Source of the DNA: Oscillospiraceae bacterium | GTDB taxonomy: Bacteria > Bacillota > Clostridia > Oscillospirales > Ruminococcaceae | NCBI GenBank assembly: GCA_017416665.1 | Contig: JAFQBO010000061.1 | Span: forward strand, 1-5,779 | Length of the DNA: 5,779 bases | Reading direction: 5' to 3' | In this document: piece after piece, positions 1 through 5,672 of the stretch | How the letters are laid out: each line of letters opens with the position of its first letter | Position numbering within the stretch: the first letter of the stretch is position 1 | Made by a program: the position numbers and the translations under genes | Notes under the pieces: generated by a model | The model's input: only the letters and a program-made list of their open reading frames with translations | Database searches by the model: none | Told to the model about the DNA's origin: nothing

Positions 1-121
1 GGGCTGTTTTGTCAATTCACCCCTCGTAAATATACCCCAAGGGCACTTCCTTCGGGCGCGCCTTCGATTGGGGTGTTTCGCCGTCTGCGGACGGCGACAG
101 GGACTCTGTCCCTTGACCCTG
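1..121. repeat. GC-rich hairpin cluster, probable dispersed intergenic repeat (left end cut by window)
   Basis: This stretch has no credible ORF and is visibly richer in GC than the rest of the window. It is packed with palindromes. ACCCCAA at 34-40 pairs with TTGGGGT at 68-74, enclosing two direct copies of CCTTCG (49-54, 61-66) and the palindrome GGCGCGCC. A perfect 8-bp stem TCGCCGTC/GACGGCGA (78-85 with 90-97) has loop TGCG. AGGGAC/GTCCCT (99-104 with 108-113) has loop TCT, and CAGGG/CCCTG (98-102 with 117-121) offers an alternative pairing. Dense non-coding hairpins with a composition unlike their neighbours suggest a non-autonomous dispersed repeat. From memory it resembles intergenic repeats of Ruminococcaceae genomes, but one copy cannot prove that it is repeated. 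It could instead be the 3' end and terminator region of a gene left of the window. Confidence 0.45.
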
Positions 122-262
122 CAAACTTTTGCACCACAGGCATGCAAGCAAAAAAGTTTGATCAAAACTTTTATTGATATGCCATCGTGCATTAAATTAA
201 AAATTACGCTTAGTTAAGTCCGATTTAAAAGTTTTTTGCTAAGCTTTTTTTCAAAAAAGCGT
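122..262. repeat. AT-rich region of mutually complementary AAAAGTTT-type segments upstream of walJ
   Basis: Four segments can pair in series: A (122-132, CAAACTTTTGC), B (148-160), C (163-173) and D (226-235, TAAAAGTTTT). A pairs with B (9 bp plus GC after a 2-nt bulge). B pairs with C around GATC. C pairs perfectly with D over 10 bp. A separate hairpin, GCTTTTTT/AAAAAAGC, follows at 243-260, just before the walJ ribosome binding site. No convincing promoter was found here. The segments may be decayed copies of one dispersed motif, or part of a leader with alternative folds. Base pairing is direct observation; function is unknown. Confidence 0.4.
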
Positions 263-282
263 AAAAAGAAAGGAGCAGAAAA

Positions 283-1065
283 ATGGCGAGGATTTATCCT
301 CTTTTTAGTTCGAGTAAAGCAAATTCGACGTTTATCGGCGACATAAAAGGTGGAATACTTATTGATGCAGGAGCATCGTTTAAAAGACTTTCTGAAGCAA
401 TGATGAGATCTGAACTTTCAGTATCATCAATCAAGGGTGTTTTTATTACACACGGACACTCGGATCATGTAAGCGGTCTGAAGGTTCTTACAAAAAATAC
501 GGGTGTACCTGTTTTCGGACAGCGTGAAACTCTGGAGGAAATACTCAGAAAAGGCTTGATTTCACCAAATTCGCCTGTTTACGAGCTGGACGGTGCGGCA
601 GTTTCGGCAGACATGGAGGTGTCATGCTTTGATACTCCTCATGATACAGTCAGAAGCTGTGGTTACAGAATAAAAACTCCTGATGGCAGAATATGTGCGG
701 TTTGTACGGATCTCGGGTATGTGACAGATACTGTACGGGATTATATTATCGGTTGTGATCTTGTTTTGCTTGAGTCGAATTATGACGAAAAGATGCTTAA
801 AAACGGTTCTTATCCTGCATCGCTTAAAGAACGTATCCGTTCAGATTACGGACATCTCTCAAACGATGAATGTGCAAAGCAGGCGGCTGAGCTTATAAGA
901 AATGGTACAACCCGTATTATTCTGGGACATTTAAGTCAGGAAAACAATACGCCGTACATAGCTGAAACGACAAATGTGAACGGTTTATCGGATTTTGTAA
1001 GGGATCGTGATTACATACTTGAGGTTGCTCCTGTTGAAACAAGTGGAAAAATGGTGGTGTTCTGA
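283..1065 (+). CDS. walJ: WalJ/YycJ-family metallo-beta-lactamase-fold hydrolase
   Basis: This is a 260-residue cytoplasmic protein of the MBL-fold family typified by Bacillus subtilis YycJ/WalJ (similar length). The metal-binding signature HxHxDH is intact at H57, H59, D61 and H62. Further ligand candidates are H120 (TPHD), D143 (CTDLGYV), H191 (YGHLSND) and H216 (LGHLSQENN). The ESNYD segment (164-168) and the flanking blocks match YycJ closely as I recall it. The family is thought to act as a 5'-3' exonuclease or other phosphoesterase linked to cell wall and division control by WalKR; the substrate here is inferred only. The ATG at 283 is preceded by AAAGGAG (269-275) at 7 nt. The stop overlaps the rlmH start by one base (TGATG), indicating translational coupling. 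In Bacillus, walJ and rlmH also lie close together downstream of walRK. No signal peptide is present. The general fold is certain; the exact orthology is very likely. Confidence 0.9.
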   Translation: MARIYPLFSSSKANSTFIGDIKGGILIDAGASFKRLSEAMMRSELSVSSIKGVFITHGHSDHVSGLKVLTKNTGVPVFGQRETLEEILRKGLISPNSPVYELDGAAVSADMEVSCFDTPHDTVRSCGYRIKTPDGRICAVCTDLGYVTDTVRDYIIGCDLVLLESNYDEKMLKNGSYPASLKERIRSDYGHLSNDECAKQAAELIRNGTTRIILGHLSQENNTPYIAETTNVNGLSDFVRDRDYILEVAPVETSGKMVVF

Positions 1066-1541
1066 TGCTTAATGTAAAGGTTATAACAGTTGGAAAGCTT
1101 AAAGAAAAATATTTAAGGGATGCATGTGACGAATATCTGAAACGTCTGAAAAGATTCGGTAATGTGACTGTAATTGAGCTTGATGAGTCAAGACTTTCGG
1201 ACAATCCATCGGAAAAGGAAATAGAAAACGCTCTTAATTCAGAGGCAGAAAGCATTTTAAAGCATGCCTCAGGATTTATTATTCCTATGTGTATCGAGGG
1301 CAAACAGCTTTCAAGCGAGAGTCTTGCAAAAAAAATGGCTGATATTCCTGTTTACGGTCAGAGTACGGTTTCTTTTATCATAGGCAGTTCGTTTGGTTTG
1401 TCTGATAAGGTTAAGCAGAAAGCAGACTTTAAGCTTTCAATGTCTGAAATGACTTTTCCGCATCAGCTTGCAAGAGTAATGCTCCTTGAACAGATTTACA
1501 GAGCTTTTCAGATAAACAGTGGTGGAAAATATCACAAATAA
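1065..1541 (+). CDS. rlmH: 23S rRNA (pseudouridine1915-N3)-methyltransferase RlmH
   Basis: This 158-residue SPOUT-class methyltransferase uses S-adenosylmethionine to methylate pseudouridine 1915 in helix 69 of 23S rRNA on assembled 70S ribosomes. Length matches the family (about 155-159). The C-terminal trefoil-knot region is clear: FIIGSSFGLS at 104-113, where E. coli has GGPEG, then the diagnostic block MTFPHQLARVMLLEQIYRAF at 129-148 and the family C-terminus YHK (156-158). The N-terminal block MLNVKVITVGKLKEKY is also typical. The ATG at 1065 shares its A with the walJ TGA stop. No strong Shine-Dalgarno precedes it (only GGTGG, 1054-1058), so translation probably depends on ribosomes finishing walJ. 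A strong intrinsic terminator follows. No abnormality is seen; the GSS variant of the glycine motif is, as I recall, common in clostridial RlmH. Confidence 0.96.
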   Translation: MLNVKVITVGKLKEKYLRDACDEYLKRLKRFGNVTVIELDESRLSDNPSEKEIENALNSEAESILKHASGFIIPMCIEGKQLSSESLAKKMADIPVYGQSTVSFIIGSSFGLSDKVKQKADFKLSMSEMTFPHQLARVMLLEQIYRAFQINSGGKYHK

Positions 1542-1572
1542 TATTGTTAAATATGCATAAAATACAATGCTT

Positions 1573-1627
1573 TAAATCACACAGAAAAATAATTCTGATA
1601 ATTTTTTTGTGTGATTTATTGTTTTTT
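1573..1627 (+). terminator. Intrinsic terminator after walJ-rlmH
   Basis: AAATCACACA (1574-1583) pairs perfectly with TGTGTGATTT (1608-1617). The stem extends inward through a G-U pair and an A5/T5 run plus one T-A pair, and outward by T1573-A1618, giving about 18 bp with a 10-nt loop (1591-1600). The 3' arm is followed by TTG and six T (1622-1627). It lies 31 bases after the rlmH stop and separates the two transcription units. Confidence 0.9.
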
Positions 1628-1637
1628 CCGATTTTAC

Positions 1638-1666
1638 TTGAAAAATTCGTGAAAATCTGATATAAT
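1638..1666 (+). promoter_or_regulatory. Sigma-A promoter for pssA-psd-cellulase
   Basis: The -35 box TTGAAA (1638-1643) and -10 box TATAAT (1661-1666) are separated by exactly 17 nt, with an extended -10 TG at 1658-1659. This is close to the ideal vegetative promoter and sits just after the rlmH terminator. The predicted start is near 1673, leaving a leader of about 80 nt before pssA. A weaker TTGGAA-16 nt-TACAAT pair (1684-1711) lies within that leader and could be a secondary start. No operator palindrome is evident around the boxes. Confidence 0.85.
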
Positions 1667-1740
1667 ATTATTTTAAGGTGACATTGGAAAAAAGAATAAT
1701 TTTAGTACAATGCAGTATTATAGAGATGAGAGTTTTTAAC

Positions 1741-1746
1741 GAGGGG
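1741..1746 (+). promoter_or_regulatory. Ribosome binding site deciding the pssA start
   Basis: GAGGGG lies 8 nt before ATG 1755 but only 5 nt before the in-frame TTG 1752. The spacing and the stronger codon favour ATG 1755 as the start; the TTG would add one residue. Confidence 0.7.
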
Positions 1747-1754
1747 TTTTATTG

Positions 1755-2384
1755 ATGATAGGATTTTATAATTATACGGTGATTCTTACATACATCGGTC
1801 TTGCATCGGCAGTTACTGGAATTTACTTTGCAATGGACGGAAAGCCGGTTGTTATTTCTGTTATTGCACTCCTTATTTCAGGGCTTTGCGATATGTTTGA
1901 CGGCAAGATTGCACGAACCAGACAGCGTACCGATGCAGAAAAGAAATTCGGTATTCAGATAGACTCGCTTTGTGATCTTATATGTTTTGGTCTTTTGCCG
2001 GGTGCGATAGGCTGGGCAGTAGGCATGAGAGAAATTTATCACTATTTTATTCTGATTTTCTTTACCCTTGCCGCTGTTATTCGTCTTGCATACTTTAACG
2101 TGATGGAAGAAGAAAGACAGAAGAAAACAAAAGATGTCCGCAAAACCTATGAGGGACTCCCTGTAACAAGTGTTGCACTTATTATGCCGCTTGTCTACGG
2201 ATTCAGAAAAAATATCGGAAATGAAGTTTTTTCCGATGTTTATGCGATTGTTATGCTGATTGTCGGTATTGCGTTTATTACACGTTTTAAAGTGAAGAAA
2301 CCACAGATGAAAACCATGCTTGTTTTTGTTGGAATAGGTGCTTTGGAATTCCTGTGGCTGCTTTACAGATATAAATTCAGATAA
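1755..2384 (+). CDS. pssA: CDP-diacylglycerol-serine O-phosphatidyltransferase (phosphatidylserine synthase)
   Basis: This integral membrane enzyme of the CDP-alcohol phosphatidyltransferase family joins CDP-diacylglycerol and L-serine to give phosphatidylserine and CMP. The signature is complete: D46, D49-G50, A53-R54, G66, D70 and D74 (numbered from ATG 1755, 209 aa). The four aspartates coordinate the catalytic divalent metals. The gap between R54 and G66 holds 11 residues (TRQRTDAEKKF) instead of the usual 8 or so, apparently a subfamily insertion. About six hydrophobic segments fit the family topology: near 9-27, 32-45, 73-90, 93-114, 136-148 and 160-176, with a last one at 186-204. Substrate is inferred from the direct downstream neighbour psd, which consumes phosphatidylserine; from sequence alone another CDP-alcohol transferase is conceivable. 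The gene is first after a strong promoter. The in-frame TTG at 1752 is an alternative start. Confidence 0.9.
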   Translation: MIGFYNYTVILTYIGLASAVTGIYFAMDGKPVVISVIALLISGLCDMFDGKIARTRQRTDAEKKFGIQIDSLCDLICFGLLPGAIGWAVGMREIYHYFILIFFTLAAVIRLAYFNVMEEERQKKTKDVRKTYEGLPVTSVALIMPLVYGFRKNIGNEVFSDVYAIVMLIVGIAFITRFKVKKPQMKTMLVFVGIGALEFLWLLYRYKFR

Positions 2385-2390
2385 AAGGAG
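2385..2390 (+). promoter_or_regulatory. Ribosome binding site selecting the TTG start of psd
   Basis: AAGGAG overlaps the pssA stop by its first base or abuts it, and stands 6 nt before TTG 2397. An out-of-frame ATG at 2392 is only 1 nt away, too close to use, and would end after seven codons at 2413-2415. This supports the TTG as the psd start. Confidence 0.75.
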
Positions 2391-2396
2391 AATGGT

Positions 2397-3278
2397 TTGG
2401 AATACAAGGTTATAGACAGAAAGGGAAACATTATCCCGAATGACAACAGTCAGAAAAGTCTGCTTGATATTCTTTATAAAACCGTTGGCGGAAGTATTGC
2501 ATTAAAAGGACTTACATCACCTGTCGTTTCAAAAGCGGCAGGTGCATTCTGTAATAGTCCGTTGTCGCAGAATCTTATTCCGTCATTTATAAAGAAAGCA
2601 GGAATTGATCTGACAGAATATGAGCCTGCTGTTTACGGCTCTTATAACGAATTTTTTACACGGAAAATCAAGTCTGATGCACGTCCGGTAGATATGACAC
2701 CCGATGCTCTTGTAAGCCCGTGCGACTCAAAGCTTACCGTTTATAAAATTGATGAGGACAGTATCTTTGATATAAAGGGCGTTTCTTATCATGTAGATGA
2801 ATTCCTGAGAAGCCGTAAGCTTGCGGAACAGTACAACGAAGGCTTTTTCTGTATTTTCAGACTTGAGGTTTCCGATTATCACAGATATATGTACATTGAT
2901 AACGGACGTAAGTCGAAAAACTTTCATATTGACGGCTTTTACCATACTGTAAATCCGATCGCTCTCGAAAAAGCTGATATTTACAGGGAAAACACAAGAG
3001 AATTTACTGTTCTTCATACCGAAAACTTTGGAAAGGTAATTCATGCTGAAGTTGGTGCAATGCTCGTAGGAAAAATAAAAAATCATCATCGTGACAAGGG
3101 TTACAGGTTTAAACGTGGCGAAGAAAAGGGAATGTTTGAATTCGGCGGTTCGACTGTAGTACTGATTTTCAAAAAAGATACTGTCGAGTTTGATGATGAT
3201 ATAGTCTTGAATACTAAGAATGGATTTGAGACGGTTGTTAAAATGGGCGAAAAAATAGGACATAAAAAAGGAGAATAA
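2397..3278 (+). CDS. psd: Phosphatidylserine decarboxylase proenzyme, clostridial type
   Basis: This 293-residue enzyme converts phosphatidylserine to phosphatidylethanolamine and CO2 at the membrane, the step after PssA. It is made as a proenzyme that cleaves itself between G251 and S252 of the motif FGGST (249-253). S252 becomes the pyruvoyl cofactor of a small alpha chain (about 42 residues), leaving a beta chain of 251. Other family marks are FFTRKI (86-91), SPCDS with the likely catalytic D110, DYHRY with H162, and FYHTVNP with H183. The motif is GGST rather than E. coli LGST, as in clostridial and eukaryotic type II enzymes, and the length is typical of that group. The start is TTG, chosen because AAGGAG lies 6 nt upstream and the N-terminal sequence (EYKVIDRKG) fits the family. 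It begins 12 bases after pssA and ends 1 base before the cellulase, whose RBS lies in its last codons. Confidence 0.95.
   Translation: MEYKVIDRKGNIIPNDNSQKSLLDILYKTVGGSIALKGLTSPVVSKAAGAFCNSPLSQNLIPSFIKKAGIDLTEYEPAVYGSYNEFFTRKIKSDARPVDMTPDALVSPCDSKLTVYKIDEDSIFDIKGVSYHVDEFLRSRKLAEQYNEGFFCIFRLEVSDYHRYMYIDNGRKSKNFHIDGFYHTVNPIALEKADIYRENTREFTVLHTENFGKVIHAEVGAMLVGKIKNHHRDKGYRFKRGEEKGMFEFGGSTVVLIFKKDTVEFDDDIVLNTKNGFETVVKMGEKIGHKKGE
3268..3273 (+). promoter_or_regulatory. Cellulase ribosome binding site inside the psd 3' end
   Basis: AAGGAG within the last psd codons (AAA GGA GAA) stands 6 nt before ATG 3280. It favours that start over the in-frame ATG 3301 and ties cellulase translation to the psd transcript. 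Confidence 0.85.
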
Positions 3279-3279
3279 T

Positions 3280-5427
3280 ATGCGAAAAAAAAGAACTTCA
3301 ATGAAAATTGGCGTAAATTTAATGGCAAGTGTAGTTATGTTGCTTTGCAGTGCATTTATGCTTACAGGCTGTGACAGCAAAAACGAAACAGCAGAGTCAT
3401 CGTCATCTGTTGCAGAAACTACAGAAGCGGTTACAACAGAAGTAACCACAACAACTACTACAGAAGCAACAACCACCACTACTACAACAAAACATGTAAG
3501 TCCGATTGAAAATGTAAGCTTTTCAATGGGCAGTGAAAAAAGTGAAATCAATGAAATCTTAGACTATGATAACAATAAAACCTATAAGGCGAATATGAGT
3601 GAATTTGTACGCCCGGGTGATAAGGTTGATTCTTTTGTGTTCGTTTTCTACGCTGAAGATGGTGTTTCAAATATCAGCAGTTATAAGGGTGCGTGCGGTA
3701 TCTCAGTTGATGAGTCATGCTCTGCGGCAACAGATAAATGCTGGTATCAGTCGGACAACTTTGAGATGGATGTAAACAGTGCATATCTTGAAGTTAAATG
3801 GGATGTTCCATCAGAAATCAGAGATTATGTAAACACAACAGAAACAGGCAGTATCGAAATCGGCTACTGGTGGGGCGGACTTCAGAAACTTCGTCTTTCA
3901 AGCATAATCTGTAACTACTCAACAACTGCGGAAATTCCTGTTGACGGTACAAAAACCATTGATGTCAATGAAAGTCTTTCCTATGGCAGTGAGTCGGGCA
4001 GAACTTTAAATCTTCCGCTTTCTGATATGATTCCGGAAGATGGTGTTCCACAGTATTTTGAATTTAATGTTGAAGGTGGTACTGAAATGCAGAAATATGC
4101 AGGTGCATTCGGTATTTCAGTAGACGATTCATGCCCTGACAAAACAGACAAGGGCTGGTATCAGACAGGTAACATTGCCGTTATGACAAATTCAAACAAT
4201 GCAACTCTCTACTGGCTTGTTCCAGATGAAATTAAGGAGTATATCAAAGCTGACGGTGAAGTTATGCTTGGTTACTGGTGGAGTCAGAACGACAGTGTAA
4301 ATCTTAAAAATGTAACTGTAAAATACAGCAGTGGTTCAGCACCTTCTGTGCAGGCTGATACAGACACTGATGCCGAAAAGCCTAAGGATAATGACGAGAA
4401 TAAAACAGCATCAAGCGGCGGAAAGTCATCAATGGATATTGTAAAGGAAATGAAAATCGGCTGGAATCTTGGGAACACATTTGACTGCTACAATTACAAG
4501 GAATATGCAACAGACGGTGAAACAGCCTGGGGCAATCCGAAAACAACAAAGCAGATGATCGACACAGTAAAAGCGGCAGGCTTTAATGCGGTAAGAATAC
4601 CTGTTACCTGGGGCGAACATATGGACGGTGACAAAATTGATGAGGCTTGGATTTCACGAGTAAATGAAGTCGTTGATTATGTTGTCGATAATGATATGTA
4701 CGCTATAATCAATGTTCATCATGATGACTATATCTGGCTGCATCCGTCAAAAGCTGAAGAATCAGCGGTAACAGCAAAATATCTGAAAATCTGGGAACAG
4801 GTTGCGGAACGTTTCAAGAATTATGACGAACATCTACTTTTCGAGGGTATCAATGAACCGAGAATCATGGGAATCCCGGAAGAATGGGGAAGTGGTACAG
4901 CTGAAGAACGAGAGGTAATAAACAACCTTATTGCAAAGTTTGTTGATACTGTAAGAAAATCGGGTGGAAACAACGAAACAAGAACTCTTATTGTTACAGG
5001 CCATGCGGCGGCTATGGACGAAACTGCAATCAAGGCAATCAAAGTTCCTGATGATGATCACGTTATTGTTTCAATTCACGCATATTCACCATACGATTTT
5101 GCACTTAATGATAATGGTACTTCAAGTTTTTCAGATTCTGACAAGGCGGAACTTGACAAAAACTTTGATCTCATCAAGTCAACGTTTATCGACAAGGGAA
5201 TTCCTGCAATTATCGGCGAATTCGGTTCTGTAAACAAGAACAATGACGATGACAGAGTAAGACACATGGAATATTACGTTTCTGCGGCAAAGGAACGTGG
5301 CATTACATGCTTTATCTGGGATAACGGCGTTAAGGAAGGCGAGAGTGCTTTCGGTCTTCTTGACAGAAAAAATCTTACATGGCACTTTAAAAACGTTGTT
5401 GATGCCGCTATGAAAGGTGTAAATTAA
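3280..5427 (+). CDS. Lipoprotein GH5 endoglucanase (cellulase) with two tandem CBM-like domains
   Basis: This 715-residue secreted enzyme is predicted to cut beta-1,4-glucans (cellulose, perhaps xyloglucan or mixed-linkage glucan) outside the cell. In order it has a lipoprotein signal (basic 2-5, hydrophobic core, lipobox LTGC with C31), a Thr-rich linker (46-71), two homologous beta-type domains (about 78-214 and 223-350), an acidic hydrophilic linker (352-383) and a GH5 catalytic domain (about 384-715). GH5 residues visible are R439 (AVRIPVTW), H480-H481 (NVHHDD), N525 and acid/base E526 (GINEP), H600 and Y602 (SIHAYSPY), nucleophile E647 (IIGEFGS) and W680 (FIWDNG). IGWNLGNT and WGNPKTT suggest subfamily GH5_4, a polyspecific group, so the substrate is uncertain. 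The tandem domains share ISVD-SC, TDK-WYQ, VP-EI and GYWW; their aromatic pairs suggest sugar binding, but I cannot assign a CBM family. No dockerin or SLH repeat is present, so lipid anchoring is inferred. It lies 1 bp after psd, an unusual operon partner. Confidence 0.93.
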   Translation: MRKKRTSMKIGVNLMASVVMLLCSAFMLTGCDSKNETAESSSSVAETTEAVTTEVTTTTTTEATTTTTTTKHVSPIENVSFSMGSEKSEINEILDYDNNKTYKANMSEFVRPGDKVDSFVFVFYAEDGVSNISSYKGACGISVDESCSAATDKCWYQSDNFEMDVNSAYLEVKWDVPSEIRDYVNTTETGSIEIGYWWGGLQKLRLSSIICNYSTTAEIPVDGTKTIDVNESLSYGSESGRTLNLPLSDMIPEDGVPQYFEFNVEGGTEMQKYAGAFGISVDDSCPDKTDKGWYQTGNIAVMTNSNNATLYWLVPDEIKEYIKADGEVMLGYWWSQNDSVNLKNVTVKYSSGSAPSVQADTDTDAEKPKDNDENKTASSGGKSSMDIVKEMKIGWNLGNTFDCYNYKEYATDGETAWGNPKTTKQMIDTVKAAGFNAVRIPVTWGEHMDGDKIDEAWISRVNEVVDYVVDNDMYAIINVHHDDYIWLHPSKAEESAVTAKYLKIWEQVAERFKNYDEHLLFEGINEPRIMGIPEEWGSGTAEEREVINNLIAKFVDTVRKSGGNNETRTLIVTGHAAAMDETAIKAIKVPDDDHVIVSIHAYSPYDFALNDNGTSSFSDSDKAELDKNFDLIKSTFIDKGIPAIIGEFGSVNKNNDDDRVRHMEYYVSAAKERGITCFIWDNGVKEGESAFGLLDRKNLTWHFKNVVDAAMKGVN
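3415..3492 (+). repeat. Thr-codon tract encoding the cellulase linker
   Basis: Codons 46-71 are mostly ACA, ACT and ACC with interspersed Glu, Ala and Val, making two Thr runs, TTTTTTE (56-62) and TTTTTTT (64-70). It is a flexible spacer between the lipid anchor and the first CBM-like domain, and possibly a glycosylation site. The antisense reading creates a spurious Val-rich ORF. The mixed Thr codons make the tract less slippage-prone than a pure triplet repeat. Confidence 0.8.
3631..4329 (+). repeat. Internal duplication: two CBM-like domains of the cellulase
   Basis: Residues 118-213 align with 259-350 with small gaps. Shared blocks are G-x-GISVD-[ED]-SC, TDK-x-WYQ, the segment VPxEIxxY (176-183 and 314-321) and GYWW (195-198 and 331-334). 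Repeat 1 has extra cysteines C139, C154 and C211, while only C147 has a counterpart in repeat 2 (C285). Similarity is clear at protein level but diverged at DNA level, so the duplication is old. The module resembles the Trp-containing carbohydrate-binding modules of rumen Ruminococcus enzymes, but the family is unassigned. Confidence 0.8.
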
Positions 5428-5432
5428 TATTA

Positions 5433-5456
5433 AAAGGACTGCTTCGGCAGTCCTTT
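5433..5456 (+). terminator. Intrinsic terminator after the cellulase gene (UUCG hairpin)
   Basis: A perfect 10-bp stem AAAGGACTGC/GCAGTCCTTT (5433-5442 with 5447-5456) is capped by a C(UUCG)G tetraloop. It begins 5 bases after the cellulase stop. The downstream U tract is weak (TTTGAGTTTGT), while the A-rich 5' side would give a U tract on the reverse strand, so it may work in both directions. Confidence 0.85.
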
Positions 5457-5475
5457 GAGTTTGTCGAAAAAGTCT

Positions 5476-5511
5476 GTTCTTTTTTGAAAAAAAGAACCAA
5501 AAAACTTTTAA
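5476..5511 (+). repeat. AT-rich hairpin motif matching an inverted copy at 225-259
   Basis: GTTCTTTTTT (5476-5485) pairs with AAAAAAGAAC (5488-5497), followed by CAAAAAACTTTTAA. The reverse complement of 225-259 carries the same 16-nt core CTTTTTTGAAAAAAAG and the same 13-nt AAAAAACTTTTAA in the same order, separated by 4 to 6 differing bases. It is probably a dispersed intergenic motif, possibly with auxiliary terminator activity. Confidence 0.55.
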
Positions 5512-5572
5512 TTTCGGGCATAGCAAAATTATAATTTACCAAATTAACATTTTATTGTCTGTACCTATCATC

Positions 5573-5600
5573 TGTAGGGGCTGATGCCTACATCAGCCCG
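5573..5600 (+). repeat. GTAG-hairpin unit 1
   Basis: GTAG (5574-5577) is followed by a perfect 9-bp stem GGGCTGATG/CATCAGCCC (5578-5586 with 5591-5599), loop CCTA and a terminal G. Confidence 0.85.
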
Positions 5601-5620
5601 TAATTTTGTATGATTTATAA

Positions 5621-5648
5621 CGGGACGTCGTGGGCGCCGTCCCCTACA
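5621..5648 (-). repeat. GTAG-hairpin unit 2 (inverted)
   Basis: GGGACG (5622-5627) pairs with CGTCCC (5638-5643). After a T/C mismatch, CG pairs with CG around loop TGGG. CTAC at 5644-5647 is the GTAG of the minus strand. This is the only unit with an internal mismatch. Confidence 0.8.
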
Positions 5649-5672
5649 AATGGCTGAAATTCGTTATTTTCA

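Noticed and set aside
174..202. Promoter for walJ (TTGATA, 17 nt, TTAAAA)
   Set aside because: The -10 match is poor and such AT-rich pairs are expected by chance here; no better candidate was found either.
917..1303. Minus-strand ORF across the walJ-rlmH junction
   Set aside because: It overlaps two well-conserved genes and shows no recognisable family pattern.
2727..3551. Long minus-strand ORF (274 codons) over psd and the cellulase start
   Set aside because: Its Val/Ser-rich run is the antisense of the Thr-codon linker, it has no domain-like pattern, and it overlaps two genes with intact catalytic motifs.
4964..5233. Plus-strand 89-codon ORF in another frame of the cellulase
   Set aside because: It lies wholly inside the GH5 catalytic domain, has biased, repetitive composition and no plausible RBS.
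5100..5427. Dockerin or SLH anchoring module at the cellulase C-terminus
   Set aside because: The protein ends directly after the GH5 motif FIWDNG and a terminal helix; the Asp-rich stretches (for example NNDDDR) do not form paired calcium-loop repeats.
5507..5535. Promoter with TATAAT at 5530-5535
   Set aside because: The -10 hexamer is perfect but sits in the AT-rich palindrome AAATTATAATTT, with only TTTAAT at the -35 position and no gene downstream within the window.
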